This document shows, one piece after another, positions 16,141 to 24,138 of a stretch of 64,000 nucleotides of DNA. The number at the start of each line of letters is the position of its first letter. Positions within the stretch are counted from its first letter, which is position 1. The translations under genes were made by a program, and so were the position numbers. Below the pieces are notes generated by a model. That model made no database searches. It was given only the letters and a program-made list of their open reading frames with translations, and was not told the origin of the DNA. This DNA is from Flavobacterium chilense (GTDB lineage Bacteria; Bacteroidota; Bacteroidia; Flavobacteriales; Flavobacteriaceae): positions 558,001 through 622,000 of the forward strand of contig NZ_LSYT01000001.1 in the NCBI RefSeq assembly GCF_001602525.1. The letters run 5' to 3'.

Positions 16141-17178
16141 TTATTTTATCCCATAATTTAAAGGCAACATATCTCCTACTTTCTTTTCTGAAATTTTTCC
16201 TGAAAAAAGTATGCTTTCAATATTTGAATTATTTCCATACTTATAAATATAAAAACTGTCTGTTTGAAAAGTGATCTTTGATCCTTCACTTTTATTAAAT
16301 GTAATGTTATAAGCTGCAACAATATCTTTTAAGTTTTCGTTTGTAATTTCTCTTTTGTCCTGAGGAATGACTTCTACTTTTACAAAATCTTCTTCTTTTA
16401 TTATTTTGAAGCATTTAGCAGGATCCAGATTATCTTCATCGTTAAATAATAAAAATTTCTTTGCTCCCCAATCCTTATTGGCGAAATTTCTAAAAAACTG
16501 GATTTGAGATCCCTGATAAGTTTTTTCTCTTTTTTCTAAAATTTCAGCAGTATTATCAATTTCTTCAAATCGGCTTACACCACCGTAAAAATTCTTAATA
16601 ACATCTTTTGAGTTAATACTCAGTTTATTAAAAGTAATTTCAAAAATTACCAATTCAAAATCTATCTTATATCCTAAAGCAGGATTCATAATTATTAGAG
16701 GCTTATCTGAAGAAGCTGTAAAAACCAATTTCTCTTTATCATATTTAAAACGAATATCATCTTCATTTTTAATAACTGCTGATTTTGCATTATTCGTTTT
16801 TCCTAAAAAATATTCTCTAAACAATTTTAGCTTCTGAGTTCTTGTAAACAGTTCATTAGTATTAACAACAACTTCTTTAAGCTCATTTTTCGAAATTGCC
16901 ATAGCGATATTTAGTGGCTTCGAAGCATCTAAACCCGTAAGATACTCTGTCTGATATCCCATAAAACTAATTACCAAAATACTATTGGCATTAGGCTCAT
17001 ACTTTATAGTAAAATTTCCGTTTGCATCTGAAATAGTAGAAATTGTTGTGCCGTCAAAGTATACATTTACTCCTTCTAACGGAATATTGTCTTTGCCTGT
17101 GATTTTACCTTTAAGGTTATGTTGCGAAAATATTGTGACAGCAGAAAACAAAAACAAAAGAGTAAGTAGTTTTTTCAT
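16141..17178 (-). CDS. Carboxypeptidase-regulatory-like domain protein, exported
   Basis: About 345 residues from ATG 17178, with a signal peptide ending A-V-T-I-F-S-Q. A carboxypeptidase-D regulatory-like beta-sandwich follows (about 20-95: L-K-G-K-I-T-G-K-D-N-I-P-L-E-G-V-N-V). This domain also begins many SusC/TonB receptors, but no plug or barrel follows, so it is not a receptor. The remaining 250 residues form an uncharacterised domain. Likely periplasmic or outer-membrane associated. A TTG 9 nt upstream of the ATG could also be read, but would spoil the signal peptide. Confidence 0.8.
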   Translation of the reverse strand: MKKLLTLLFLFSAVTIFSQHNLKGKITGKDNIPLEGVNVYFDGTTISTISDANGNFTIKYEPNANSILVISFMGYQTEYLTGLDASKPLNIAMAISKNELKEVVVNTNELFTRTQKLKLFREYFLGKTNNAKSAVIKNEDDIRFKYDKEKLVFTASSDKPLIIMNPALGYKIDFELVIFEITFNKLSINSKDVIKNFYGGVSRFEEIDNTAEILEKREKTYQGSQIQFFRNFANKDWGAKKFLLFNDEDNLDPAKCFKIIKEEDFVKVEVIPQDKREITNENLKDIVAAYNITFNKSEGSKITFQTDSFYIYKYGNNSNIESILFSGKISEKKVGDMLPLNYGIK

Positions 17179-17185
17179 TAAATAC

Positions 17186-17226
17186 AAAAGGTTTAGTTAA
17201 TTATTAGCTAATTAACCAAACCTTTT
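17186..17226 (-). terminator. Terminator of the uvrD-tsaC minus-strand operon
   Basis: Long stem AAAAGGTTTAGTTAATTA / TAATTAACCAAACCTTTT with one mismatch and loop TTAGC, between tsaC and the gene starting at 17178. It ends only 8 nt before that start, so the next gene needs a promoter inside or past the hairpin. Confidence 0.8.
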
Positions 17227-17257
17227 CGTATTATCCTAGATAATCTGTTTTTTATTC

Positions 17258-17878
17258 TTACAAGATATCAATATCTCCTTTTCCTTCTCTTATCACAACT
17301 GGCTCATGTTCTGATAAGTCTATAATAGTAGATCCTACATTATCACCATAACCACCATCAATAACCAGATCTACAAGATTTTGCCATTTTTCAAAAATCA
17401 GTTCAGGATCTGTTGTATATTCAATTACATCATCTTCATCACGGATTGAAGTAGAAACTATCGGATTTCCCAATTGCTTAACAATTTCCAGAACAATGTT
17501 ATTATCAGGAACACGAATACCTACAGTGGTTTTCTTTTTGAACTCTTTAGGTAAATTATTGTTTCCTGGTAAAATAAAAGTGTAAGGACCAGGTAAGGCT
17601 CTTTTTAAAATTTTAAAAGTAGATGTATCAATCTGACGCACATAATCTGATAAATTACTCAAATCATGACAGATAAAAGAAAAATTAGCTTTTTCTAATT
17701 TAACTCCTTTTATCTTTGCTATTTTCTCTAAAGCTCTTGAATTGGTAATATCACAACCTAAACCATATACAGTATCAGTTGGATAAATTACTAAACCTCC
17801 GTTCTGAAGTACTTTTACCACTTTGGCAATTGCGGCTTCACTAGGTTTATCCGGATATATTTTTATAAATTCTGCCAT
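17258..17878 (-). CDS. tsaC: L-threonylcarbamoyladenylate synthase (TsaC/Sua5/YwlC)
   Basis: Makes threonylcarbamoyl-AMP from threonine, bicarbonate and ATP, the first step of tRNA t6A37 formation; tsaE in the same window serves the second step. The YrdC domain is evident in I-Y-P-T-D-T-V-Y-G-L-G-C-D, the K-x-R/S loop region, G-P-Y-T-F-I-L-P and the G-S-T-I-I-D-L nucleotide motif. At 206 residues it is the short TsaC type without the Sua5 C-terminal domain. A membrane-protein gene ends 21 nt upstream, suggesting an operon with it and the helicase gene. Confidence 0.9.
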   Translation of the reverse strand: MAEFIKIYPDKPSEAAIAKVVKVLQNGGLVIYPTDTVYGLGCDITNSRALEKIAKIKGVKLEKANFSFICHDLSNLSDYVRQIDTSTFKILKRALPGPYTFILPGNNNLPKEFKKKTTVGIRVPDNNIVLEIVKQLGNPIVSTSIRDEDDVIEYTTDPELIFEKWQNLVDLVIDGGYGDNVGSTIIDLSEHEPVVIREGKGDIDIL

Positions 17879-17899
17879 TTTGTTTTTAGAATAAAGATG

Positions 17900-18394
17900 T
17901 TAGACAATAGAATAAAGACTACTCTTTAATTCTTTTAAAATTTTAGATACAAATAGTAACATTCCGAAAGCAAATAAATTTAATTTAAAACGAAAAACAT
18001 CATTTTCCCGAAATGCTAATAAATATTGCGAAGGTTGAAAATCAAATCCTACGAGAGTATCATTTGTTAAGTCTAAAGTGAAATTTATAGCAATTCCATT
18101 TACAGCTGTGTAAAATATGCCATAAAATTCGAAAGCAATTAATTGTAAAATTAGTGAAATGATTACTGAATTTAATCCTCTCAAATATTTTTTCTTATTT
18201 AATAACCATGCGGAATAAATACAAAATCCAAAAAATAAAAAAGGTATAATAAGCAAAATATGAAAAGACTCACCATACTTATCAACATTAGTGGTAAAAA
18301 TTAAATATATCATTAATAAAATTCCGAGAATACCTCCGAAAAATTGATAAATCTCAATAAAATCAAGCTTCTTTAAAAGTGCTTTATTTATCAT
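17900..18394 (-). CDS. Unknown four-helix membrane protein
   Basis: A 164-residue integral membrane protein with about four hydrophobic helices (about 15-32, 44-68, 75-100, 138-155). No family recognised. Its start codon is preceded, 3 nt away, by five perfect copies of a 7-bp repeat filling the gap to the helicase gene, so the ribosome landing site is made of repeat units. It is tightly placed between the helicase gene and tsaC, so it is probably translated from their shared mRNA. Confidence 0.6.
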   Translation of the reverse strand: MINKALLKKLDFIEIYQFFGGILGILLMIYLIFTTNVDKYGESFHILLIIPFLFFGFCIYSAWLLNKKKYLRGLNSVIISLILQLIAFEFYGIFYTAVNGIAINFTLDLTNDTLVGFDFQPSQYLLAFRENDVFRFKLNLFAFGMLLFVSKILKELKSSLYSIV

Positions 18395-18397
18395 TTT

Positions 18398-18432
18398 ACT
18401 TTTTACTTTTTACTTTTTACTTTTTACTTTTT
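18398..18432 (-). repeat. Five tandem copies of a 7-bp repeat before a start codon
   Basis: Plus-strand ACTTTTT x5 (minus strand AAAAAGT). It fills the whole space between the helicase stop codon and the start of the membrane protein at 18394. Confidence 0.9.
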
Positions 18433-20784
18433 TTATCCTACAACGTCTAATTTTGCAAAACGAAGCAGGAGTTTTTTTATTCCGCCTACTTCAAATTTTA
18501 TCTCAGCTTTTTTATCCGGACCAACTCCTTCTAAATTAATCACTTCACCTTTTCCAAAACGCTCATGCATTACAACATTACCAATCGTTAATTTGTTATC
18601 AAACAAATTAGGCGCAGCACTATTTGGATTAGTTCCTGCAACTGGTTTTAACTTACGAATGTTTAAATCCGGTTTTGGACTATTGTCAGTAATATGTTTT
18701 GGAGGAGTTCCTCCTACTGGTTTTGCCAATCTTAATTTCGATTTATCAACATCACCAAAGATATCTCCGTCAATTGGCGATTTATAACGATAATTCGTTT
18801 CAGCCGGAGTTAGATATTCCAAAAACTGTCCGTCAATTTCTTCAATAAAACGAGATGGTTCACTATCAGTCAATTTTCCCCAGCGGTAACGAGACTGCGC
18901 ATAAGTTAAATAAGCCTGATGTTCTGCACGGGTTAAAGCTACATAAAATAAACGACGTTCTTCTTCTAATTCACTTCTGGTACTCATACTCATCGCACTC
19001 GGAAACAAATCTTCCTCCATACCCACAACAAAAACATGCGGGAATTCAAGTCCTTTCGCAAGGTGAATAGTCATCAGTGCTACACGATCTTCATCAGATG
19101 TGTCTTTATCCAAATCTGTTGCAAGTGCTACATCTTCCATAAATTCAGACAAAGCCCCTCTTGCACCGTCAATTTCTTTCTGTCCTTCCGTAAAATCTTT
19201 AATACCGTTTAAAAGTTCTTCGATATTTTGAATTTTTGCCATTCCCTCAGGAGTTGCATCTTTCTTTAGTTCCTGAACCAAACCGGTTTTCTTGGCAACG
19301 TGATCTGTTATATAAAAAGCGTCCTGATTTTGATCTATAACCTGAAAACTCTGAATCATCGTTACAAAATCATTGATTTTATTTTTTGTTCCTGAGTTTA
19401 ATTTTAAGTCGATTTTATCGATATTAACCATTACTTCCCAAATGGAACGTTTGTAATGATTAGCGGCAATTGTCAACTTCTCAACAGTTGTATCTCCAAT
19501 TCCACGTGCCGGATAATTAATAACACGAACCAGTGCTTCTTCGTCCTTTGGATTAATCACCAAACGCAAATAACACAAGACATCTTTAATTTCCTTACGT
19601 TGATAAAATGATAATCCTCCATAAATTCTATACGGAATATCTCTTTTTCTCAAGGCATCTTCCATCGCACGCGACTGAGCATTTGTACGATACAAAATTG
19701 CAAAAGATCCGTTATGAAGCTGATTTTGCATTTTTTGCTCAAAAATTGTACTCGCAACAAAACGCCCTTCTTCAGCATCAGTTAAACTTCGGTGCACCTT
19801 AATTCTTGGTCCAAAATCATTGGCTGTCCAAACTACTTTATCAAGTTTGGTTTTATTATGCTCCATTACCGTATTGGCAGCTTCTACAATATTTCGGGTT
19901 GAGCGGTAGTTTTGCTCCAAACGGAACATAATTACACCTTCATAATCTTTTTGGAAGTTCAAAATATTGTTGATATTCGCACCACGAAATGCATAAATAC
20001 TCTGTGCATCATCACCAACTACACAAATATTCTGAAATCTGTCTGATAAAGCCCTAACAATCAAATACTGAGAGTGATTCGTATCCTGGTACTCATCAAC
20101 CAAAATATAACGAAAACGATCCTGATACTTAGCTAAAACTTCCGGAAAACGAGTCAATAATTCATTGGTTTTCAACAATAAATCATCAAAATCCATTGCA
20201 CCGGCTTTAAAACAGCGATCTACATACTGCTGATAAATCTCACCCATTCTTGGTCGTTTTGCCATAGCATCGGCTTCAACCAATTCCGGATTATTGAAAT
20301 ACGCTTTTACCGTAATCAAACTGTTTTTATAATTAGATATACGTCCTAAAATCTGTTTTGGCTTATAGACATCACGATCCAGCTGCATTTCTTTAATAAT
20401 TGAAGAAATCAATCTGGCCGAATCCTGAGAATCATAAATAGTAAAATTTGAAGGATAGCCCAAATGATCGGATTCTGAACGCAGAATACGCGCAAAAATC
20501 GAGTGAAAAGTTCCCATCCAAAGATTCTTTGCTTCAGATGCTCCCACAATATCAGAGATCCTGTGCTTCATTTCTCGCGCTGCTTTATTGGTAAAAGTCA
20601 GCGATAAAATATTAAAGGCATCAATTCCCTGAGCCATTAAATAAGCAATTCTAATAGTCAAAACACGGGTTTTTCCCGAACCTGCACCAGCAATAATAAT
20701 CATTGGCCCGTCTTTTTTCAGAACGGGTTGTCGTTGCGCTTCATTGAGTTGATCAATGTACTTTTGCATGAAATTTTTCTCCAT
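18433..20784 (-). CDS. UvrD/PcrA-type ATP-dependent DNA helicase
   Basis: Superfamily 1A 3'-5' helicase of 783 residues, likely the cell's main UvrD/PcrA enzyme in repair and clearing of replication obstacles. Motifs in order: Q-motif L-N-E-A-Q-R-Q, Walker A A-G-A-G-S-G-K-T (about 33-40), F-T-N-K-A-A-R-E-M, Walker B V-D-E-Y-Q-D-T-N, V-V-G-D-D-A-Q-S-I-Y, Q-N-Y-R-S-T, and late T-I-H-L-A-K-G-L-E-F and V-A-L-T-R-A. The C-terminal Tudor-like segment (V-M-H-E-R-F-G-K-G) typical of PcrA is kept. The -7 box (20793-20800) lies 8 nt before the ATG. Confidence 0.94.
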   Translation of the reverse strand: MEKNFMQKYIDQLNEAQRQPVLKKDGPMIIIAGAGSGKTRVLTIRIAYLMAQGIDAFNILSLTFTNKAAREMKHRISDIVGASEAKNLWMGTFHSIFARILRSESDHLGYPSNFTIYDSQDSARLISSIIKEMQLDRDVYKPKQILGRISNYKNSLITVKAYFNNPELVEADAMAKRPRMGEIYQQYVDRCFKAGAMDFDDLLLKTNELLTRFPEVLAKYQDRFRYILVDEYQDTNHSQYLIVRALSDRFQNICVVGDDAQSIYAFRGANINNILNFQKDYEGVIMFRLEQNYRSTRNIVEAANTVMEHNKTKLDKVVWTANDFGPRIKVHRSLTDAEEGRFVASTIFEQKMQNQLHNGSFAILYRTNAQSRAMEDALRKRDIPYRIYGGLSFYQRKEIKDVLCYLRLVINPKDEEALVRVINYPARGIGDTTVEKLTIAANHYKRSIWEVMVNIDKIDLKLNSGTKNKINDFVTMIQSFQVIDQNQDAFYITDHVAKKTGLVQELKKDATPEGMAKIQNIEELLNGIKDFTEGQKEIDGARGALSEFMEDVALATDLDKDTSDEDRVALMTIHLAKGLEFPHVFVVGMEEDLFPSAMSMSTRSELEEERRLFYVALTRAEHQAYLTYAQSRYRWGKLTDSEPSRFIEEIDGQFLEYLTPAETNYRYKSPIDGDIFGDVDKSKLRLAKPVGGTPPKHITDNSPKPDLNIRKLKPVAGTNPNSAAPNLFDNKLTIGNVVMHERFGKGEVINLEGVGPDKKAEIKFEVGGIKKLLLRFAKLDVVG

Positions 20785-20792
20785 AATTAATG

Positions 20793-20800
20793 CAAAAATA
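20793..20800 (-). promoter_or_regulatory. -7 promoter box of the UvrD/PcrA helicase gene
   Basis: Minus-strand TATTTTTG followed by C, 8 nt before the ATG. Confidence 0.6.
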
Positions 20801-20898
20801 AGAATTAATGATTGAAAAAGCTACTAAGATTCTGAGGTTCTAAGAGGCTAATTTTTTTTATTTTTTGAAGCAGAAAAATAGCCATTTTAAAAAATATA

Positions 20899-20959
20899 GT
20901 TCCCGCTTTCGGCTATATCTCTCCGTTTCACTACGAGGATACCGCCTCTATCGGGGCTA
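20899..20959 (-). repeat. Dispersed TAGCCCCGAT...GCGGGA repeat, copy 1
   Basis: Read on the minus strand it begins TAGCCCCGATAG, passes a GTGAAA word and ATATAGC, and ends AAAGCGGGA. Copies 2 and 3 lie at 59734-59811 and 60275-60375. Similar elements occur throughout flavobacterial genomes; it resembles what I recall of the flavo-1 structured RNA, but that match is from memory. Confidence 0.6.
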
Positions 20960-21122
20960 AATTAGCACAATTGGCTTTTTTAGAAACATTTTGAACCACA
21001 TCAAGGAATATAAATTCATTTAATTCTTCTTAACGAACACCAATAATTTTATATGATTTAAAAAAAAATCTTATTGAAGGTATAACTTATAATTTCTTAA
21101 ATAACTTATATGGTTCAAAAAA

Positions 21123-21890
21123 CTACTTGTAGAAAACGTCGTAAGCAAACCGAATCAAGGTTCCCACCACCACAATCAAAAAGAAAACTCTAATAAAACC
21201 ATTTCCTTTATTAATTGCCAGCTTTGCACCCAGCCATCCGCCAAGTCCGTTGCTTATTGCCATAGGAATGGCAATTGTCCAGATGATTTTTCCTTTTATC
21301 ATAAACAAACAAATCGAACCAAAATTAGTTGCCAGATTGACCATTTTAGCATTTGCAGATGCATGTAAAAAGTCAAAACCCAAAAGAGCAATAAAAGCAA
21401 CTACAAAAAAACTTCCGGTTCCGGGACCAATAAAACCATCGTAAAAACCAACGATTGTGCTAATGACTACAGCATAAAATATTTGTGTTGCAGGAGAATG
21501 ATCTTTGGCTTCATGCTGCCCAAAATTTTTCTTCGCATAAGTATATACAAACAATAAAGACAAAACCACAAGTAAAAGCGGTTTCATGAAATCATTACTT
21601 ACCATCGTTAATAAAGTAGACCCCAAGAATGCCGAAGGAACTGCTAAACACATCATAATCAATAACAATTTCCATTGAATAACAACTTTTTTGAGGTATT
21701 GAAATGCCGCAAAAGCGGTTCCGGTAAAAGCAGGTAATTTTAAAGTTCCTATAACTGTCGAAACAGGCAGGTTAGGTAATAAAACTAATCCCATTGGGGT
21801 TTGAATCAATCCGCCACCACCCACAATCGCATCAATAAATCCGGCAGCAAAAGCCGCTAAACAAAGTAAAATAATAATGTATGAATCCAT
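21123..21890 (-). CDS. TauE/SafE family membrane transporter
   Basis: A 255-residue polytopic protein with seven to eight predicted helices and the two family repeats: G-F-I-D-A-I-V-G-G-G-G-L-I-Q-T-P in the first and G-F-Y-D-G-F-I-G-P-G-T-G-S in the second. TauE/SafE proteins export sulfite, sulfoacetate or related organic anions. No sulfur genes lie nearby, so the substrate is open. A -7 box (TACTTTTG, minus strand, 21926-21933) lies about 35 nt upstream of the ATG. Confidence 0.9.
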   Translation of the reverse strand: MDSYIIILLCLAAFAAGFIDAIVGGGGLIQTPMGLVLLPNLPVSTVIGTLKLPAFTGTAFAAFQYLKKVVIQWKLLLIMMCLAVPSAFLGSTLLTMVSNDFMKPLLLVVLSLLFVYTYAKKNFGQHEAKDHSPATQIFYAVVISTIVGFYDGFIGPGTGSFFVVAFIALLGFDFLHASANAKMVNLATNFGSICLFMIKGKIIWTIAIPMAISNGLGGWLGAKLAINKGNGFIRVFFLIVVVGTLIRFAYDVFYK

Positions 21891-21925
21891 TAAAAAGTAG
21901 TATTGTATAAATTTTGAAACAGTTG

Positions 21926-21933
21926 CAAAAGTA
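21926..21933 (-). promoter_or_regulatory. -7 promoter box of the tauE-like gene
   Basis: Minus-strand TACTTTTG followed by C; a TTG occurs 22 bp further upstream. Confidence 0.55.
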
Positions 21934-21989
21934 AGTTTTCCGTTTTGTTTATTACCAAAAATTTAAAATGGATTTCTCCTCAAAAAGTA

Positions 21990-21997
21990 TATTTTTG
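21990..21997 (+). promoter_or_regulatory. -7 promoter box of the 22016 gene
   Basis: TATTTTTG followed by C, 18 nt before ATG 22016; it rules out the in-frame ATG at 21968 as start. Confidence 0.6.
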
Positions 21998-22015
21998 CTA
22001 AAAAATTTAACCCAA

Positions 22016-22537
22016 ATGGATTTTACAAGAATTATAGAATTAGCCAGTTATACTTTACCGGCAATTGTTACCGGATTTGTTGCCTACAGTTTTTTTGAAC
22101 TGCATATCAAAAACAATGATAAAAAACGTGCTTTTTTATTAAATAGAGAATATCAAAAACAGTCTTTACCAATACGTTTACAGGCTTACGAACGTATGAC
22201 GTTATTTTTAGAGCGTATTAACCTGACTAAATTACTGATTAGAATTGCGCCAATTTCTAACGAAAAACACGATTACGAAAACTTTGTTATCGATCAGATC
22301 GAGCAAGAATTCGAGCATAACTTAACACAGCAAATTTACATGTCTGACGAATGTTGGACTATTATTACAACGGCTAAAAACTCAACTATACAAATTATTC
22401 GTAAAGCAGCTATGAGCGATCGTGTTGATAGTGCTGATAAATTACGTGAAGTGATTCTAAATGATTTACTAGAAAAACAGTCACCAAGTAATGCAGCTTT
22501 AGGATATATTAAAAATGAAGTAGCTGAGTTGTGGTAA
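22016..22537 (+). CDS. Conserved membrane-anchored protein of unknown function
   Basis: About 173 residues from ATG 22016. One N-terminal hydrophobic helix (about 7-27, Y-T-L-P-A-I-V-T-G-F-V-A-Y) is followed by an amphipathic helical cytoplasmic domain with many charged residues (Y-E-R-M-T-L-F-L-E-R-I). The pattern suggests one membrane anchor and a helical bundle. I recognise it only as a conserved Flavobacteriia protein. The start at 21968 is rejected because the -7 box at 21990-21997 lies inside that extension. Confidence 0.7.
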   Translation: MDFTRIIELASYTLPAIVTGFVAYSFFELHIKNNDKKRAFLLNREYQKQSLPIRLQAYERMTLFLERINLTKLLIRIAPISNEKHDYENFVIDQIEQEFEHNLTQQIYMSDECWTIITTAKNSTIQIIRKAAMSDRVDSADKLREVILNDLLEKQSPSNAALGYIKNEVAELW

Positions 22538-22558
22538 ATTGCCATTTTAGAGTACCAA

Positions 22559-22623
22559 TTTTAGATTTTAGATTTTTATACTGAATCAATAATTAAGTTT
22601 CAGCAATAATCTAAAATCTAAAA
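22559..22623. terminator. Convergent-gene hairpin with 16-bp arms
   Basis: TTTTAGATTTTAGATT (22559-22574) and AATCTAAAATCTAAAA (22608-22623), a perfect 16-bp pair with a 33-nt loop, between convergent genes. Probably a bidirectional terminator; the arm is itself a repeat of TTTTAGA. Confidence 0.65.
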
Positions 22624-22628
22624 TAATA

Positions 22629-23036
22629 TTACTGAAATTTACTCTCCAAAAAACTTAGGTTATTATCAATAAAAGCTTTTAGCAGCTCAATTGTTTTTTC
22701 TTTACTCTGATCAAGCAAGTCGGATGTAAAATTGTTGTTTAATTTTTCACTTAAACCAAACCACGTTTTTTGTATTTTGGGTCTTTTATAAAAAACATAA
22801 AATTCATATTTGTCAGGTGTTCCAACGGCAGAAATTGACAAACCATTTGCATTACTTAAATTTTCAAATTCAACCGAAGGAGAATAATAAACATCTTTTA
22901 CTTTCTCTATTTCTTCTAAATGTAACTTCCACGGAAAATTTTCAACTATTTCCAATATTTGTGAAGAATCAATCTTTCCCTTTTCAATAATTTTTGGGTT
23001 TGTTGGTTCACAAATGCTATATCTAAATTGGCTCAT
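22629..23036 (-). CDS. Hypothetical protein, 135 aa
   Basis: A small soluble protein without signal peptide or membrane segment. It is mixed alpha/beta by appearance, with an aromatic strand (Y-E-F-Y-V-F-Y-K-R-P) and a C-terminal amphipathic helix (K-T-I-E-L-L-K-A-F-I). No family recognised. It lies 62 nt downstream of the patatin-like gene on the same strand, so co-transcription is possible. Codon usage looks like that of the neighbours. Confidence 0.6.
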   Translation of the reverse strand: MSQFRYSICEPTNPKIIEKGKIDSSQILEIVENFPWKLHLEEIEKVKDVYYSPSVEFENLSNANGLSISAVGTPDKYEFYVFYKRPKIQKTWFGLSEKLNNNFTSDLLDQSKEKTIELLKAFIDNNLSFLESKFQ

Positions 23037-23098
23037 ATTTTATCCTTTATAATTTTCTGCTTCAAACATCTGTTTATAATCTTAGCTTTCTAATAAAA

Positions 23099-23998
23099 CT
23101 ATCTGTTATCACTCATTACTTCAGATTTATTCTGAGCATATTCATACCCTTGTTCCCACCATTCTTTCATGACTTCTTTATTAAAAATAAGTGCATTATC
23201 AGTAAGTTTTGTTGGTGTGTAATATAAGTTAAGTTTAACATTTTTGTTGTTTGCCATAAGTTTTCCTATTGCAATGTCGTGTTTTTCAACCTGATCCAAA
23301 GCAATTCGGAATAAGTCAATCATGAGTGAAAACGGGTTTTTACCAATAACAGTTTTGGTCATATTAACTTCGGTTTCCAAAATAATAACATCAATTTCTG
23401 TGGCACCACGATTAATCGCTTCACGAATAGGAACCAGACTCGAAAACCCGCCATCGCCATATTCGTAATTATTTTTCTCTACTAAACTCATAAACGGAAC
23501 ATAATTACTGGAAATCCAGGACCAATCGCAAAATTCTTCATAAGTACAATCTTTAACGGACTTATATTCTGATTCATTTTTAGTAAAATTAGTCACTGTT
23601 ATAACAACATCGTTATTCAGTTTTTTTAGCTTATTAAAATCTGAGAGGGAGAAATTATTTCTGATATATCTCTTTAATCCTTTGCTTTCGCCAAAGGTTC
23701 TTTTTCCTTTAAAAAACTGACGCAATACATTGAAGTGGTTGATGGTTACAATATCTACTCCGTTCTTATTTTTGACTACAAAAGGGCAAATATTAAAAAT
23801 GCTGTTCATCGTAACATTGGTATAAACAGAGTGGATTTTTTTGATGTGACCCAGCGCTAAATGCGGAATTAGTAAACTTCCTGTCGAAGTTCCTATAAAT
23901 AAATCGTATTCGTGATTTTTTTCTTCTATTAAATATTGCGCCACACCACCGGCAAATGCGCCTTTACTTCCACCACCAGAAATAACCAATGCTCTCAT
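23099..23998 (-). CDS. Patatin-like phospholipase
   Basis: A 299-residue serine lipid acyl hydrolase. Oxyanion-hole motif G-G-G-S-K-G-A-F (about 8-15), nucleophile elbow G-T-S-T-G with Ser38, and the catalytic Asp in Y-G-D-G-G (Asp182) form the patatin Ser-Asp dyad. No signal peptide or C-terminal barrel is visible, so it is probably cytoplasmic or membrane-peripheral, unlike the PlpD autotransporters. The likely substrate is membrane phospholipid. Confidence 0.9.
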   Translation of the reverse strand: MRALVISGGGSKGAFAGGVAQYLIEEKNHEYDLFIGTSTGSLLIPHLALGHIKKIHSVYTNVTMNSIFNICPFVVKNKNGVDIVTINHFNVLRQFFKGKRTFGESKGLKRYIRNNFSLSDFNKLKKLNNDVVITVTNFTKNESEYKSVKDCTYEEFCDWSWISSNYVPFMSLVEKNNYEYGDGGFSSLVPIREAINRGATEIDVIILETEVNMTKTVIGKNPFSLMIDLFRIALDQVEKHDIAIGKLMANNKNVKLNLYYTPTKLTDNALIFNKEVMKEWWEQGYEYAQNKSEVMSDNR

Positions 23999-24138
23999 GT
24001 TTTTAAAGTTATGTGTTTTTGAGTTATAAGCTATTAGTTTCGACTTTCTTTGTCTCGACTATCCTCACCACTTTATATGATTTTATATTTGATATTATGC
24101 TTTATGCTGTTTAATCTAAAGTTTGAAACTCATAACTT

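Larger units (their letters stand above)
20785..21122. other. Repeat-filled intergenic region, helicase - tauE
   Basis: 338 bp without a gene. It contains the helicase -7 box, a TTCTGAGGTTCTAAG phrase shared in reverse with 33797-33837, a copy of the TAGCCCCGAT dispersed repeat, and an inverted pair TTTTGAACCA (20989-20998) / TGGTTCAAAA (21111-21120) downstream of the TauE gene. All look like flavobacterial intergenic repeats. Confidence 0.65.

Noticed and set aside
16141..17178. SusC/TonB-dependent receptor
   Set aside because: It has the carboxypeptidase-like N-terminal domain but no plug or barrel and is only about 345 residues.
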